Origin: Actomonas sp051209155
GTDB lineage: Bacteria; Verrucomicrobiota; Verrucomicrobiia; Opitutales; Opitutaceae
Strand: one strand, 5' to 3'
Length of the DNA stretch: 64,000 bases
Assembly: GCA_051209155.1 (NCBI GenBank)
Contig: JBPJGB010000002.1
The position numbers and the translations under genes are program-made. The notes beneath the pieces were generated by a model. The model was not told the origin of the DNA. It did not search any database and saw only the letters and a program-made list of their open reading frames with translations. This document shows positions 18,160 to 26,778 of the stretch, piece by piece (positions within the stretch are counted from its first letter, which is position 1; each line of letters starts with the position of its first letter).

Positions 18160-18816
18160 ATGTCCAGCCCGCAGACTCCCGCCTCTCCCAGTCTATTTGA
18201 AGTGACCCTTGGGGCGGTGCTGAGCCTCCTGCTCGGGGCGGTGATCGCGGCGGGTTACCTGGCGGCGCAACCGGTCGAGACGGTGCGCGCGCTGCCCAAG
18301 GAGCCGGATGAGGACAAGGTCTACTATGTGACCGGTTCGGCGCGCAGCTCGCTCGGTCGCCAATGGTTGCGCAAGAAGCAGATGCTGGTGGAGCAGGGCG
18401 CGTTTGAGATCGAACTCAATGAAGACGAGCTCAACACGTGGATGGCGTCGTCGAAGTCCAAGCCGGATGGCGAAGAGGAGTCCGGCGGCATCGTGGTCGC
18501 CAAAAGCATCAACTTTCGCGTCAAGGACGGCACCTTTCAAATCGGCCTGCCCTGCACCTTCTCGCTGGCCGGCGTCACGCGGGATGTGGTTGTGCAGGCC
18601 CAGGGTAGCTTCGAACGCAGTGGCGATCATTTTGCCTTCAAGCCGAGCAAGCTGCTGGTGGGGCAGTTCGACGCGGCGACCCTGCCGGTGGTCGGTGACT
18701 TCGTTTATTCGCGCCTGATGGGGCTGCAGGAGATTCCGCCGGAGCTCGTGGAGGCGTGGGGAACCCTGAGCCTTGTCGGGGTCGACGGCGACGTGTTGAA
18801 GCTGGCGCGGCGCTGA
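18160..18816 (+). CDS. Membrane-anchored protein of unknown function
   Basis: 218 residues. One N-terminal hydrophobic segment (LGAVLSLLLGAVIAAGYLAA, about 17-36) anchors a soluble domain rich in beta strands, most likely in the periplasm. Segments such as GTFQIGLPCTFSLAGVTRDVVVQAQGSFER resemble a lipid-binding or chaperone-like beta fold, but I do not recognise a family. It is 24 bp after the fmdB-like gene in the same direction. Confidence 0.75.
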   Translation: MSSPQTPASPSLFEVTLGAVLSLLLGAVIAAGYLAAQPVETVRALPKEPDEDKVYYVTGSARSSLGRQWLRKKQMLVEQGAFEIELNEDELNTWMASSKSKPDGEEESGGIVVAKSINFRVKDGTFQIGLPCTFSLAGVTRDVVVQAQGSFERSGDHFAFKPSKLLVGQFDAATLPVVGDFVYSRLMGLQEIPPELVEAWGTLSLVGVDGDVLKLARR

Positions 18817-18854
18817 GCGCTCGCGACGCCCCGCGAAAGGGCCGCTGACCGGGC

Positions 18855-20033
18855 CTAACCGCGGATGGCGTCGAGCAGGTTGGCGATGCCGACGTGCTCC
18901 TGGATGAGGCGCTTGATCACCGGGATCTTATCGCTGTCACCGGGCTGCGTTTTCACCGTCATACCGTGGATCTTGGAGGTGACGGTGAAACTCTCGCCGG
19001 AGGCGGTCATGACCGGGATGTTGGTCTGTCTCAGCAACTCGGTCAGTTTGGGCGAGGGAGCGATGTCGTTGGTGAGGATGATGCCCGCCACCGAATCGTG
19101 CGGTGCAAGCTGGGCGCCCGAAATCGCCGCGAGCAGGATGTCGTCGCGATCGCCCGGCGTGATGATCACGGTGCCGGCCTGGAGGTGCTCGACGATGCCC
19201 TTGGCGGTCATGGCCCCCACTACGAGGCGTTCGACGCGCACGGTGGCGCAGCCGGATTGGGCATTGAGCCACTTGGCTCCGATGTGTTCCGCGATTTGGG
19301 ACAGGTTGGGATGCGCCAGGACCGGCTGAATGGGCAGCACGCCGAGCAGCGGCACGCCGAGGCGCTTGAGGCCGCGGCCGGCGTAGTCGCGGATCATGTC
19401 GATTTTGTCTTCCTCGACTTTGTTGAGGATGGCGCCGACCACCTCGACACCGACTTGGTCGAAGAGCGCTTTGTTGAGGGCGATTTCGTCGATCGGGCGG
19501 CCGATGCCGCCGGGGCAAACGATGATGGCTTTGGCTTTGAGCAGCTTGGCGACACGGGCGTTGGAGAGGTCGAAGACGCTGCCGACGCCGGCATGGCCGG
19601 TGCCTTCGATCAAGGTGAAATCCTTCTCCCAGGAAACGCGGTCGAAGGCGCGGCAAATCTGGTCTTCCAGGCGCGGCAGCAGTTTCGCCGGATCTTTGAG
19701 GTAACGCCGCGTGAAACTGCCGTCGATGGCAACCGGACTCATGCTCTCGATGGGCACGCGCACCTGGTAGATGGTGTCGAGCAGCACGGAGTCTTCGTCG
19801 ATCTGATGCCCCTGCACCTCGACGAAACGTTGGCCAATGGGCTTGATGAAGCCCACCCGCGGAAAGTGTGCCTGCAAGGCGGCGAACAACCCGAGACAGG
19901 TCGTCGTCTTGCCGTCATTCATGCGAGTGGCGGCGACAAAAACGCGTTGCGTCTGGGTGTTGGTGGGGGCGTTCAGGAGCGGCAGGGCCGGCTGTTCGAA
20001 GGGATTGGGCGTGGGCAGGAGATCAGGTTGCAT
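18855..20033 (-). CDS. Stand-alone BioD-like/DRTGG regulatory part of phosphotransacetylase
   Basis: 392 residues matching the N-terminal non-catalytic region of long-form Pta proteins. It has a dethiobiotin-synthetase-like P-loop domain (VAATRMNDGKTTTCLGLF, about 31-48, and the IEGTGHAGVG segment). A DRTGG-type domain follows (LVVGAMTAKGIVEHLQAGTVIITPGDRDDI). The catalytic phosphotransacetylase is a separate gene 23 bp upstream on the same strand, so the long enzyme is divided in two. It may control Pta activity through ATP or another effector; that is inference. Confidence 0.85.
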   Translation of the reverse strand: MQPDLLPTPNPFEQPALPLLNAPTNTQTQRVFVAATRMNDGKTTTCLGLFAALQAHFPRVGFIKPIGQRFVEVQGHQIDEDSVLLDTIYQVRVPIESMSPVAIDGSFTRRYLKDPAKLLPRLEDQICRAFDRVSWEKDFTLIEGTGHAGVGSVFDLSNARVAKLLKAKAIIVCPGGIGRPIDEIALNKALFDQVGVEVVGAILNKVEEDKIDMIRDYAGRGLKRLGVPLLGVLPIQPVLAHPNLSQIAEHIGAKWLNAQSGCATVRVERLVVGAMTAKGIVEHLQAGTVIITPGDRDDILLAAISGAQLAPHDSVAGIILTNDIAPSPKLTELLRQTNIPVMTASGESFTVTSKIHGMTVKTQPGDSDKIPVIKRLIQEHVGIANLLDAIRG

Positions 20034-20056
20034 GTGGCGGCGTCGGGCCGGGGTAT

Positions 20057-21088
20057 TCAGTTGCCCGGGAAAAGGAGTTCGCGGTCGATGGCTTGCACGC
20101 CGCAGACCACGGCGGCGCCGAACACGTCGTGAGCGCTGGAGCCGCGACTGATTTCCGCGGCGGGTTTGGCGAGTCCGGTGACGATCTGGCCGTAGGTGTT
20201 GGCGCCGGCGATGTGTTGCACGAGTTTGAAGCCGATGTTGCCGCTGTTGAGGTCGGGGAAGACGAGGACGTTGGCGCGGCCGGCGACCGGCGAGTCGATC
20301 TTTTTGGCCGCGGCGACGTAGGCATCGAGGGCGGCGTCGACCTGGATTTCGCCGTCGATTTCGAAATCGAGTTTGGCGGCGGCAGCGCGCTCGCGGGCGA
20401 GGCGGGTGGCTTCCCGCATCTTGAGGACGTAAGGGTGCATCGAGCCGCCGTGCGAGGCGAAGCTCAGCATGGCGATGCGGGGCGTTTCGTTGGTGAGATG
20501 CCGGGCGATGATACCGGTGGAGATGGCGATGTCGGCGAGTTGCTCAGCGGTTGGATCAGGCAGCACGCCGCAGTCGGCCATGAACAGGGTGCCGGCGCTG
20601 CCGATGTCCTTTTCGTCGAAGCTCAGGATCATGAGCGACGAAGCGGTCTGCACCTGGGGCAGCCGGGGGATGATCTGAAAGAGTGGCCGCAGTGCGCTCG
20701 AGGCGGTGTTGGTGGCGCCGCCGACCAAGGCGTCGGCCTGGGCGTGGCGAAGCATCATGGTCGCAAAGGTGCTGGGATCGCGCAGGGCTTCGCGTGCACC
20801 CTCGAGGGTGAGTCCCTTGGCGGCGCGCAACTCGTGCAGTTCCTCGGCAAAGGGCTCGAGGTCGTCCGATCGCGTGGGGTCAAGCAGGCGAATGCCCTGG
20901 ACGTTGACGTCGAGTCGGGCGGCGAGCGCCTTCATCTCGGTGCGATCGCCAAGCAGGATCGGCACGCCGAGTCGACGCGTCACCCACTGCCGGGCCGCCT
21001 GCATGATGCGCGCGTCCGCGCCTTCCGGGAACACGATGCGTTTCGGATGTCGCTGGAGTTTGGCTGCAAGTCGTTCGAGCAGTGGCAT
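20057..21088 (-). CDS. pta: Phosphate acetyltransferase, catalytic (short) form
   Basis: Interconverts acetyl-CoA and acetyl phosphate. 343 residues counting from MPLLERLAAKLQRHPKRIVFPEGADARIM, the standard short-Pta start. The open frame continues 113 codons upstream but runs antisense to the 5' end of murJ and is not Pta-like. Family segments include ALVGGATNTASSALRP, MADCGVLPDPTAEQLADIAIST, MLSFASHGG and FPDLNSGNIGFKL. It is transcribed ahead of the BioD/DRTGG gene. No acetate kinase gene is adjacent. Confidence 0.93.
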   Translation of the reverse strand: MPLLERLAAKLQRHPKRIVFPEGADARIMQAARQWVTRRLGVPILLGDRTEMKALAARLDVNVQGIRLLDPTRSDDLEPFAEELHELRAAKGLTLEGAREALRDPSTFATMMLRHAQADALVGGATNTASSALRPLFQIIPRLPQVQTASSLMILSFDEKDIGSAGTLFMADCGVLPDPTAEQLADIAISTGIIARHLTNETPRIAMLSFASHGGSMHPYVLKMREATRLARERAAAAKLDFEIDGEIQVDAALDAYVAAAKKIDSPVAGRANVLVFPDLNSGNIGFKLVQHIAGANTYGQIVTGLAKPAAEISRGSSAHDVFGAAVVCGVQAIDRELLFPGN

Positions 21089-21218
21089 GAGCCTCGCGAA
21101 AGTGGTCGGGCGGTGCAGGGCCGTCAATGTCGGGCGCGCGTCTTTGGCGTTCGTGACCACCCGCCAGTCGCACGGCTTCGCTCTTGTAAGGCGCTCAGGC
21201 CCGGGCGAGAACTGGGCG

Positions 21219-22817
21219 GTGTCCCGCAGTTTGAAGAACATCGGCATCGTGTCCGCCGCCACCATGGTGTCGCGCGTGTTGGGGCTCGGCCGGGACATGC
21301 TGGTGACGGCGGTGTTCGGCACGAGTGCGTTGGCCTCGGCCTTCGTGACGGCCTTCACCCTGCCGAACCTGTTTCGACGCTTGTTGGGCGAGGGGGCGCT
21401 GACGGCTGCGATGGTGCCGACCCTCAATGATGAACTGACCGCCCGCCAAAAGACCGGCGCCTTCGCTTTGATGAATCAGATCGGGAGTTGGCTGGGTCTG
21501 GTCACGCTGGTGATCGTGGTGGTGGCGATGCTCACCCTGCAACTGGCGGCGGACGCGCGGTGGCTCGATCGCGTATCGAGTGACCCGGAGCTGGTGGCGC
21601 GATGGCGCCTGGCCGCGGAGATCGCGGTGTGGCTGTTCCCATATCTGGTCTTTGTGTGCATGTCGGCGGCGTTCAGCGCGGCGCTGCAAACGCTCGGGCG
21701 TTTTCTCGAGCCGGCCTTGTCCCCGATCTGGTTGAACCTTGCGATCATCGGTGCGCTGGGCGGTGCGGTGTGGGGCCTCGGACTCGAAGTCGGCGAAGCG
21801 CGCATGCGGTGGTTGTGTGGCGGCGTGCTGGTCGGCGGTTTGCTGCAAATGGTGGTGCCGGGTGGCGCGCTGTTGCGCGAGGGCTGGCGACCGCGGTTGG
21901 ACCTGAGCCTGAGTCCGGCGGTGCGCGCGGTGCTCACCCTCATGGGGCCCACGGTGTTGGGCTCGGCGGTGTATTTGATCAACTTGTCAGTTTCGCGCTT
22001 CATCGGCCTGTCGCTCAATGAGTCGGCCGTGGCGGTGCTGAATCTGGCGACGCGATTGATCGAGTTGCCGATCGGAGTGTTCGCCATCGCGGTGTCGACG
22101 GTGGTGTTTCCACTGATCTCCAGTTATGCGGCGAAAGGGGAGTGGGGACGACTGGCGCAGGCCTACCATCGGGGCATGCGTTTGGTGCTGGCCATCAACG
22201 TGCCGGCGGCGGTGGGCATCGCGGTGCTGGCGACGCCGATTGTGCGGGTATTGTTTCAGCGCGGGGAGTTTGGCGCGGCCGACACGGCACTGACCACGCC
22301 GGTGCTGGTTGTATTCGCGGCGGGACTACCGTTTTTCGCCTACGTCAACCTGATGTTGCGCGCGTTCTACGCCGAGAAGGACACCCGCACGCCGGTGCGG
22401 GCCGCGGTGTTGAGTTTTGTGCTCAACGTGACCCTGAGTCTGGCCCTCATGGGGCCGCTCTCGACGATGGGCCTGGCGCTCGCCAGCAACCTCGCGGTGG
22501 TGGCGCAGGCGGTTTACCTGCAGCGGGCGCTGACGCGGCGGCGCGGGCAGTTGGGCGTCGCGACGATGATTCCGAGCGTGCTGAAAATTGCCGGCGGGAG
22601 TCTGGTGATGGGCGCGGTGCTGTGGGGCGGATTGAGTCTGGTGGCGGTGAGCGCGGCTTCGGTTTGGGCGGACGTGGTGCGGCTGGCGGTCGCGGTGCCC
22701 GTCGGTGTCGTGATCTACGCCGCCGTGGTCTGGATGCTGCGTTTGGAAGGCCGTGAAGAATTGTGGAATCTGGTGCGCGGACGGAAGCCGCGCTTGGTCA
22801 AGGAAGTAGCGCCATGA
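21219..22817 (+). CDS. murJ: Lipid II flippase MurJ
   Basis: Moves lipid II across the inner membrane for peptidoglycan synthesis. About 532 residues with 13-14 hydrophobic helices, MATE-like fold. The N-terminus SRSLKNIGIVSAATMVSRVLGLGRDMLVTAVFG and FVTAFTLPNLFRRLLGEGALTAAMVP are characteristic, with the conserved arginines. The GTG at 21219 is chosen because it precedes SRSLKNIGIV directly; the upstream open frame is antisense to pta. The stop overlaps the next ATG (ATGA). Confidence 0.95.
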   Translation: MSRSLKNIGIVSAATMVSRVLGLGRDMLVTAVFGTSALASAFVTAFTLPNLFRRLLGEGALTAAMVPTLNDELTARQKTGAFALMNQIGSWLGLVTLVIVVVAMLTLQLAADARWLDRVSSDPELVARWRLAAEIAVWLFPYLVFVCMSAAFSAALQTLGRFLEPALSPIWLNLAIIGALGGAVWGLGLEVGEARMRWLCGGVLVGGLLQMVVPGGALLREGWRPRLDLSLSPAVRAVLTLMGPTVLGSAVYLINLSVSRFIGLSLNESAVAVLNLATRLIELPIGVFAIAVSTVVFPLISSYAAKGEWGRLAQAYHRGMRLVLAINVPAAVGIAVLATPIVRVLFQRGEFGAADTALTTPVLVVFAAGLPFFAYVNLMLRAFYAEKDTRTPVRAAVLSFVLNVTLSLALMGPLSTMGLALASNLAVVAQAVYLQRALTRRRGQLGVATMIPSVLKIAGGSLVMGAVLWGGLSLVAVSAASVWADVVRLAVAVPVGVVIYAAVVWMLRLEGREELWNLVRGRKPRLVKEVAP

Positions 22818-23800
22818 AGACCTGGTGGGCGAAAAACTGGTTCATGGTCGGCATGCCGGTCGCGGTGTTGCTGGCTTGGCTCTTGCCCGATGCGGGGGCG
22901 AGGGGCGGGCTCTTGCGCACGGAGATCACCACGAAGATCGCGGTGGCGTTTGTCTTCTTCTCCCAAGGGCTGACGCTGCCCGCACAGGCGCTGAAAGACG
23001 GTGCGAGCCAGTGGAAATTGCATCTGGCGGTGCAGGCTTTCGGGTTTGGGCTGATGCCGCTGGCGGGCATTGGTTTGGATGCGCTGGTCGGGGCTCAGCT
23101 GGCGCCGGATCTGCGCTTGGGATTTCTGTTTTTATGCGTGCTGCCCTCGACCATCGTGATGGCGGTGGCGCTCGCGACCGTCGCTGGAGGGAACGTGGCG
23201 GCCTCCATTTTTAATGCGGTGCTTTCCAATGTGCTGGGGGTGTTCCTGACGCCGGCTTGGGTCGCGTTTCTGATGAAATCCACCGGGCAGGCGCAGGCCT
23301 TGGGCGACGTGTTGCGGGAGGTGAGTGTGCTGTTGCTTTTGCCTTTGGCGTTTGGGCAGATCGTGCGCCGCTGCGGCGTGGAGTCGTGGGCCGACCGGAA
23401 CCGCAAGCGCCTCAACAACGCGGCCAACGGCATCATCCTCGTGATCGTTTACGCCGCGTTCTGTAATTCGGTGAAGGCGGATTTATGGTCGTCGCACGGG
23501 TGGGGAACCTTCGTGGCGGCGGCGGTGGGCGTGGTCGGATTGCTGGGCCTCGCCCTACTCGGCACCACGTTGGTCGCGCGGGTGCTGGGTTTCGCACCGG
23601 CGGAGCGGATCGTGATGGTGATCAGTGCCGCGCAAAAGAGCCTGGCGACCGGGGTGCCGTTGGCGAAAGTCATCTTCGGCGCTCATCCGGGGCTGGGACT
23701 GATCCTGCTGCCGATCATGATTTATCACCCCTTGCAGTTGTTCGTCTGCGGCACCTTGGCCGGGCGACACGCCCGCAAGTTTCCGGTGACGGCAGTGTGA
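22814..23800 (+). CDS. Bile acid:sodium symporter family transporter
   Basis: 328 residues with about ten membrane spans. Features of the BASS/SBF-like (YfeH-type) family are present: TTKIAVAFVFFSQGLTLP, CVLPSTIVMAVALATVAGGNVAASIFNAVLSN and the ERIVMVISAAQKSLATGVPLA segment near the C-terminus. Family members transport organic anions with sodium. The ATG at 22814 overlaps the murJ stop, so the two are co-translated. The substrate is unknown. Confidence 0.9.
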   Translation: MKTWWAKNWFMVGMPVAVLLAWLLPDAGARGGLLRTEITTKIAVAFVFFSQGLTLPAQALKDGASQWKLHLAVQAFGFGLMPLAGIGLDALVGAQLAPDLRLGFLFLCVLPSTIVMAVALATVAGGNVAASIFNAVLSNVLGVFLTPAWVAFLMKSTGQAQALGDVLREVSVLLLLPLAFGQIVRRCGVESWADRNRKRLNNAANGIILVIVYAAFCNSVKADLWSSHGWGTFVAAAVGVVGLLGLALLGTTLVARVLGFAPAERIVMVISAAQKSLATGVPLAKVIFGAHPGLGLILLPIMIYHPLQLFVCGTLAGRHARKFPVTAV

Positions 23801-23856
23801 CAAAAACTGGAGCTGCCGCTTGATCGGCGAGTGCTGACCCGTAAGTTCGCGGCGAA

Positions 23857-24468
23857 ATGGGTCGGACCAGTGATGCAGATTCGCGACTGATGAGCGCCGC
23901 ACTTTCTCTCATGTGGGAGGAGAGCTATGGCGCGGTTTCGGTCGACGACATCTGCCGGCGGGCAGACGTGCGCAAGGGGAGCTTCTATTATTACTTCGCC
24001 TCCAAGTCGGAGTTGGCGGTGCGGGCGCTGGAGCACATGTGGCAGGAGCACAAGGCGATGCTGGACGAAATCTTCGCGACCGAGTTGCGCCCGATTCAGC
24101 GGATCCGCCGACGTTGTGAGGAGGCAATCGCCGCCCAAGCCAGAATGAAGGACCAGTATGGTCATGTGTTGGGCTGCCCGCTGTGTTGTTTGGGCTCGGA
24201 GATTTGCAACCGCGATGAGGCGATCCGCGACAAGGTCCGTGAGATTCTGGAGCGCAAAACGGCCTATTGGGAACGGGCGATACGCGACGCGCAGGCCGAA
24301 GGCAGTTTGGAAGCGGGGGGAGATCCGGCGCAAAAGGCACGGTGCGCGATGGCGTTTTTTGAAGGCATGATCGCGCAGGCACGGCTCCATGACGACCTCT
24401 CCCGATTGGATGGATTGGCCGATCGGATGTGCGAGCATTTGGGGGCGCGTCCTGCGGTAAGTGCCTGA
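23857..24468 (+). CDS. TetR-family transcriptional regulator
   Basis: 203 residues. The N-terminal helix-turn-helix is SLMWEESYGAVSVDDICRRADVRKGSFYYYFASKSELAVRALE. The ligand domain contains a cysteine cluster, GCPLCCLGSEIC (about residues 107-118), and could sense electrophiles by cysteine modification, as NemR does. It lies 101 bp upstream of thioredoxin, Old Yellow Enzyme and nitroreductase genes in the same direction. It is the likely regulator of that set. Confidence 0.88.
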   Translation: MGRTSDADSRLMSAALSLMWEESYGAVSVDDICRRADVRKGSFYYYFASKSELAVRALEHMWQEHKAMLDEIFATELRPIQRIRRRCEEAIAAQARMKDQYGHVLGCPLCCLGSEICNRDEAIRDKVREILERKTAYWERAIRDAQAEGSLEAGGDPAQKARCAMAFFEGMIAQARLHDDLSRLDGLADRMCEHLGARPAVSA

Positions 24469-24569
24469 TAAATAGCTTTTAGGAGCGTTGGGGCGAAGGA
24501 GGGAGCAGATTGCGGGAATTTTTCTCGGGACCACTTGCTCTTTTCTAAACCTAGACGATTAGTAAACAA

Positions 24570-24917
24570 ATGAATACAGCAACTCCTTCCATCCCGGCCG
24601 TGACCGCGGCCAACTTCGAAACTGAGGTCATCGAAGCCTCTCACCACCGTCTGGTCTTGGTGGATTTTTGGGCCCAGTGGTGCGGCCCCTGCAAGGCCCT
24701 TGCGCCGATCCTGCAGGAAGCTCAGCAAGCCCGTGCCGAGACGGTGCAGATCGTGAAAGTCGACGTCGACGCCGAGTCGCGTTTGGCCGGTCTGCACGGG
24801 GTCCGCGCGATGCCGACCATGGCCTTCTTCCGCAACCGACAGAAGGTTGACCAGTTGGTCGGATTGCAGTCCCTCGACGCGGTGCTCGCCCGCATCGACG
24901 CCAACGCCGGAGCGTGA
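24570..24917 (+). CDS. Thioredoxin
   Basis: 115 residues, one thioredoxin domain without signal peptide. The active site WAQWCGPCKAL carries the classic CGPC. The remaining fold is intact (VDFWAQWCGPCK, KVDVDAESRLAGLHGVRAMPTMAFFRN with the cis-proline). It is cytoplasmic and reduces protein disulfides. It is the first gene after the TetR regulator and 40 bp before the Old Yellow Enzyme gene. Confidence 0.95.
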   Translation: MNTATPSIPAVTAANFETEVIEASHHRLVLVDFWAQWCGPCKALAPILQEAQQARAETVQIVKVDVDAESRLAGLHGVRAMPTMAFFRNRQKVDQLVGLQSLDAVLARIDANAGA

Positions 24918-24957
24918 CCCGACGCCCGCGATTCCGTCCCCGTATTTCAACTCCACC

Positions 24958-26031
24958 ATGTCAGCTGCCCAACCCGCCCTCGCCACACCGCTCCGTATCG
25001 GCGCGCTCGAAATGCCCAACCGCGTCGTCATGGCGCCGCTCACCCGTTGCCGGGCCGGAGCCGGTCGCGTGCCGACCGAGCTCATGGCCACCTATTACGA
25101 GCAACGCGCGTCGGCCGGCCTGATCCTGACCGAGGCCACCTCGGTGACCCCGCTGGGCGTGGGATACCCGGACACCCCTGGCATCTGGAACGACGAGCAG
25201 GAAGCGGCGTGGGCTCGCGTCACGGCGGCGGTGCATGCCAAGGGCGGACGCATCTTTCTGCAGCTCTGGCATGTCGGGCGCATCTCCGATCCGCATTACC
25301 TCGACGGTCAGCAACCCGTGGCGCCTTCGGCGATCGCCCCGGAAGGTCACGTGAGCGGCATTCGTCCGATGAAGGCCTACGAAACGCCGCGCGCGCTGGA
25401 GACGGCGGAAATTCGCGAGGTGGTGGAGGCCTACCGCCAAGGCGCCGAACGGGCGCAGCGGGCTGGTTTTGACGGCGTTGAAATCCACGGCGCCAACGGC
25501 TACCTGATCGATCAGTTCCTCGCCGACAACAGCAACCAACGCACCGACGAATATGGCGGTTCGCTCGAGAATCGCGCCCGTTTCCTCCTCGAAGTGACCG
25601 ACGCCGTGATCGGCGTTTGGGGCGCGGATCGCGTCGGCGTGCACCTCAGCCCGCGCGGCGGTTTCAACGACATCCACGATTCGGCGCCGGAGAAGACCTA
25701 TGTGCATGCGGCCACCGAACTGGGGCGTCGCGGCCTCGCCTTCCTCTTCGTGCGCGAATCCCTCGAAAGCCCGCGGGTCGCCCCCGCGATGAAAAAGGCG
25801 TTTGGCGGACCGTTTATTCTGAACGATCAGATCGATCCGGGGCAGGGCGGTGAGTTGATCACTTCCGGCGACGCCGACGCGGTCTCCTGGGGGCGTCTCT
25901 ACATCGCGAATCCTGATCTGGCTGAACGCCTCATCCACGGCGCGGCGCTCAACGAGCCCAACGAAGCCACTTTTTACGGCGGCGACGGTGTGGGTTACAC
26001 CGACTATCCGTTCGTTTCCGACCAAACTTAA
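24958..26031 (+). CDS. Old Yellow Enzyme family alkene/N-ethylmaleimide reductase
   Basis: 357-residue FMN enzyme reducing activated C=C bonds of electrophiles with NADPH. NRVVMAPLTRCRAG near the N-terminus binds FMN. The active-site region is GFDGVEIHGANGYLIDQFLADNSNQRTDEYGGSLENRARF, containing the H-x-x-N substrate-binding pair. WGRLYIANPDLAERL is the C-terminal phosphate loop. The start at 24958 (MSAAQPALATPLRIGALEMPN) is preferred; the frame is open upstream into the thioredoxin gene. The nemA symbol is withheld because specificity is unproven. Confidence 0.94.
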   Translation: MSAAQPALATPLRIGALEMPNRVVMAPLTRCRAGAGRVPTELMATYYEQRASAGLILTEATSVTPLGVGYPDTPGIWNDEQEAAWARVTAAVHAKGGRIFLQLWHVGRISDPHYLDGQQPVAPSAIAPEGHVSGIRPMKAYETPRALETAEIREVVEAYRQGAERAQRAGFDGVEIHGANGYLIDQFLADNSNQRTDEYGGSLENRARFLLEVTDAVIGVWGADRVGVHLSPRGGFNDIHDSAPEKTYVHAATELGRRGLAFLFVRESLESPRVAPAMKKAFGGPFILNDQIDPGQGGELITSGDADAVSWGRLYIANPDLAERLIHGAALNEPNEATFYGGDGVGYTDYPFVSDQT

Positions 26032-26043
26032 CCGTTCGAAATC

Positions 26044-26694
26044 ATGGCAACCATCTCCACCGACACGTTGCTCGGCGCCCTTCAGTGGCGCTACGCGACC
26101 AAACAATTTGACGCCACTCGTCGGATCGACGACGCGACGTGGTCCGCGCTCGAGGAGTCGCTCGTGCTGGCCCCCTCGTCCTTCGGTCTGCAGCCGTGGA
26201 AGTTTTTGGTGATCACCGATCCCGCGATCAAAGAGCAGCTCGTGCCGCTCTCTTGGGGCCAGACCCAACCGCGCGACGCTTCCCATTTTGTCGTGTTCGC
26301 GGTCCGCCAGGATCTCGGCGACGATCACCTCGCTCGCTACATCGCGCGCACCGCCGAGGTGCGCGGAATGCAGCCGGCGGACCTCGACGGCTTTCGCAAA
26401 GTCATCGCGCAATCGCTCGACGGCGCGCGTGCGGCTGGCCGGCTCGACGCTTGGCAAAGCCAGCAACTCTACATCGCACTCGGCCAGTTCATGGCGGCGG
26501 CGGCGCTGATCGGCGTCGACACCTGCCCGATGGAAGGCATCGAGAAGGACAAATATGACGACGTTCTCGGCCTGACCGGCACGCCGTGGACGACGGTGGT
26601 CGCTTGCGCGGCCGGTTATCGTTCGGCCGACGACAAATATGCCGAAACGCCCAAGGTGCGCTTCCCGGCCGACGAAGTGATCGAGCGCCGGTAA
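26044..26694 (+). CDS. NAD(P)H-dependent nitroreductase, NfsB-like
   Basis: 216-residue FMN flavoprotein. QWRYATKQFDATRRI and APSSFGLQPWKFLVI bind FMN. LGQFMAAAALIGVDTCPMEGIEKDKYDDVLGL is the characteristic helix and loop of the NfsB/dihydropteridine-reductase group. It is 12 bp after the Old Yellow Enzyme gene, so both are likely co-transcribed with thioredoxin. This is a second nitroreductase, distinct from the one at 12.5-13.1 kb. Confidence 0.93.
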   Translation: MATISTDTLLGALQWRYATKQFDATRRIDDATWSALEESLVLAPSSFGLQPWKFLVITDPAIKEQLVPLSWGQTQPRDASHFVVFAVRQDLGDDHLARYIARTAEVRGMQPADLDGFRKVIAQSLDGARAAGRLDAWQSQQLYIALGQFMAAAALIGVDTCPMEGIEKDKYDDVLGLTGTPWTTVVACAAGYRSADDKYAETPKVRFPADEVIERR

Positions 26695-26778
26695 CATTTT
26701 GGTCACGCCGCGGGGAAGCCCCCTGCTCGATTGACGTCGAGGTTTTGACTTCGCTCGCGGCGACCCCACCATGGCCCC

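Noticed and set aside
20706..21218. Upstream extension of murJ and of pta into each other
   Set aside because: Both extensions are antisense to the partner gene and lack family similarity. MurJ starts at SRSLKN and Pta at MPLLER.
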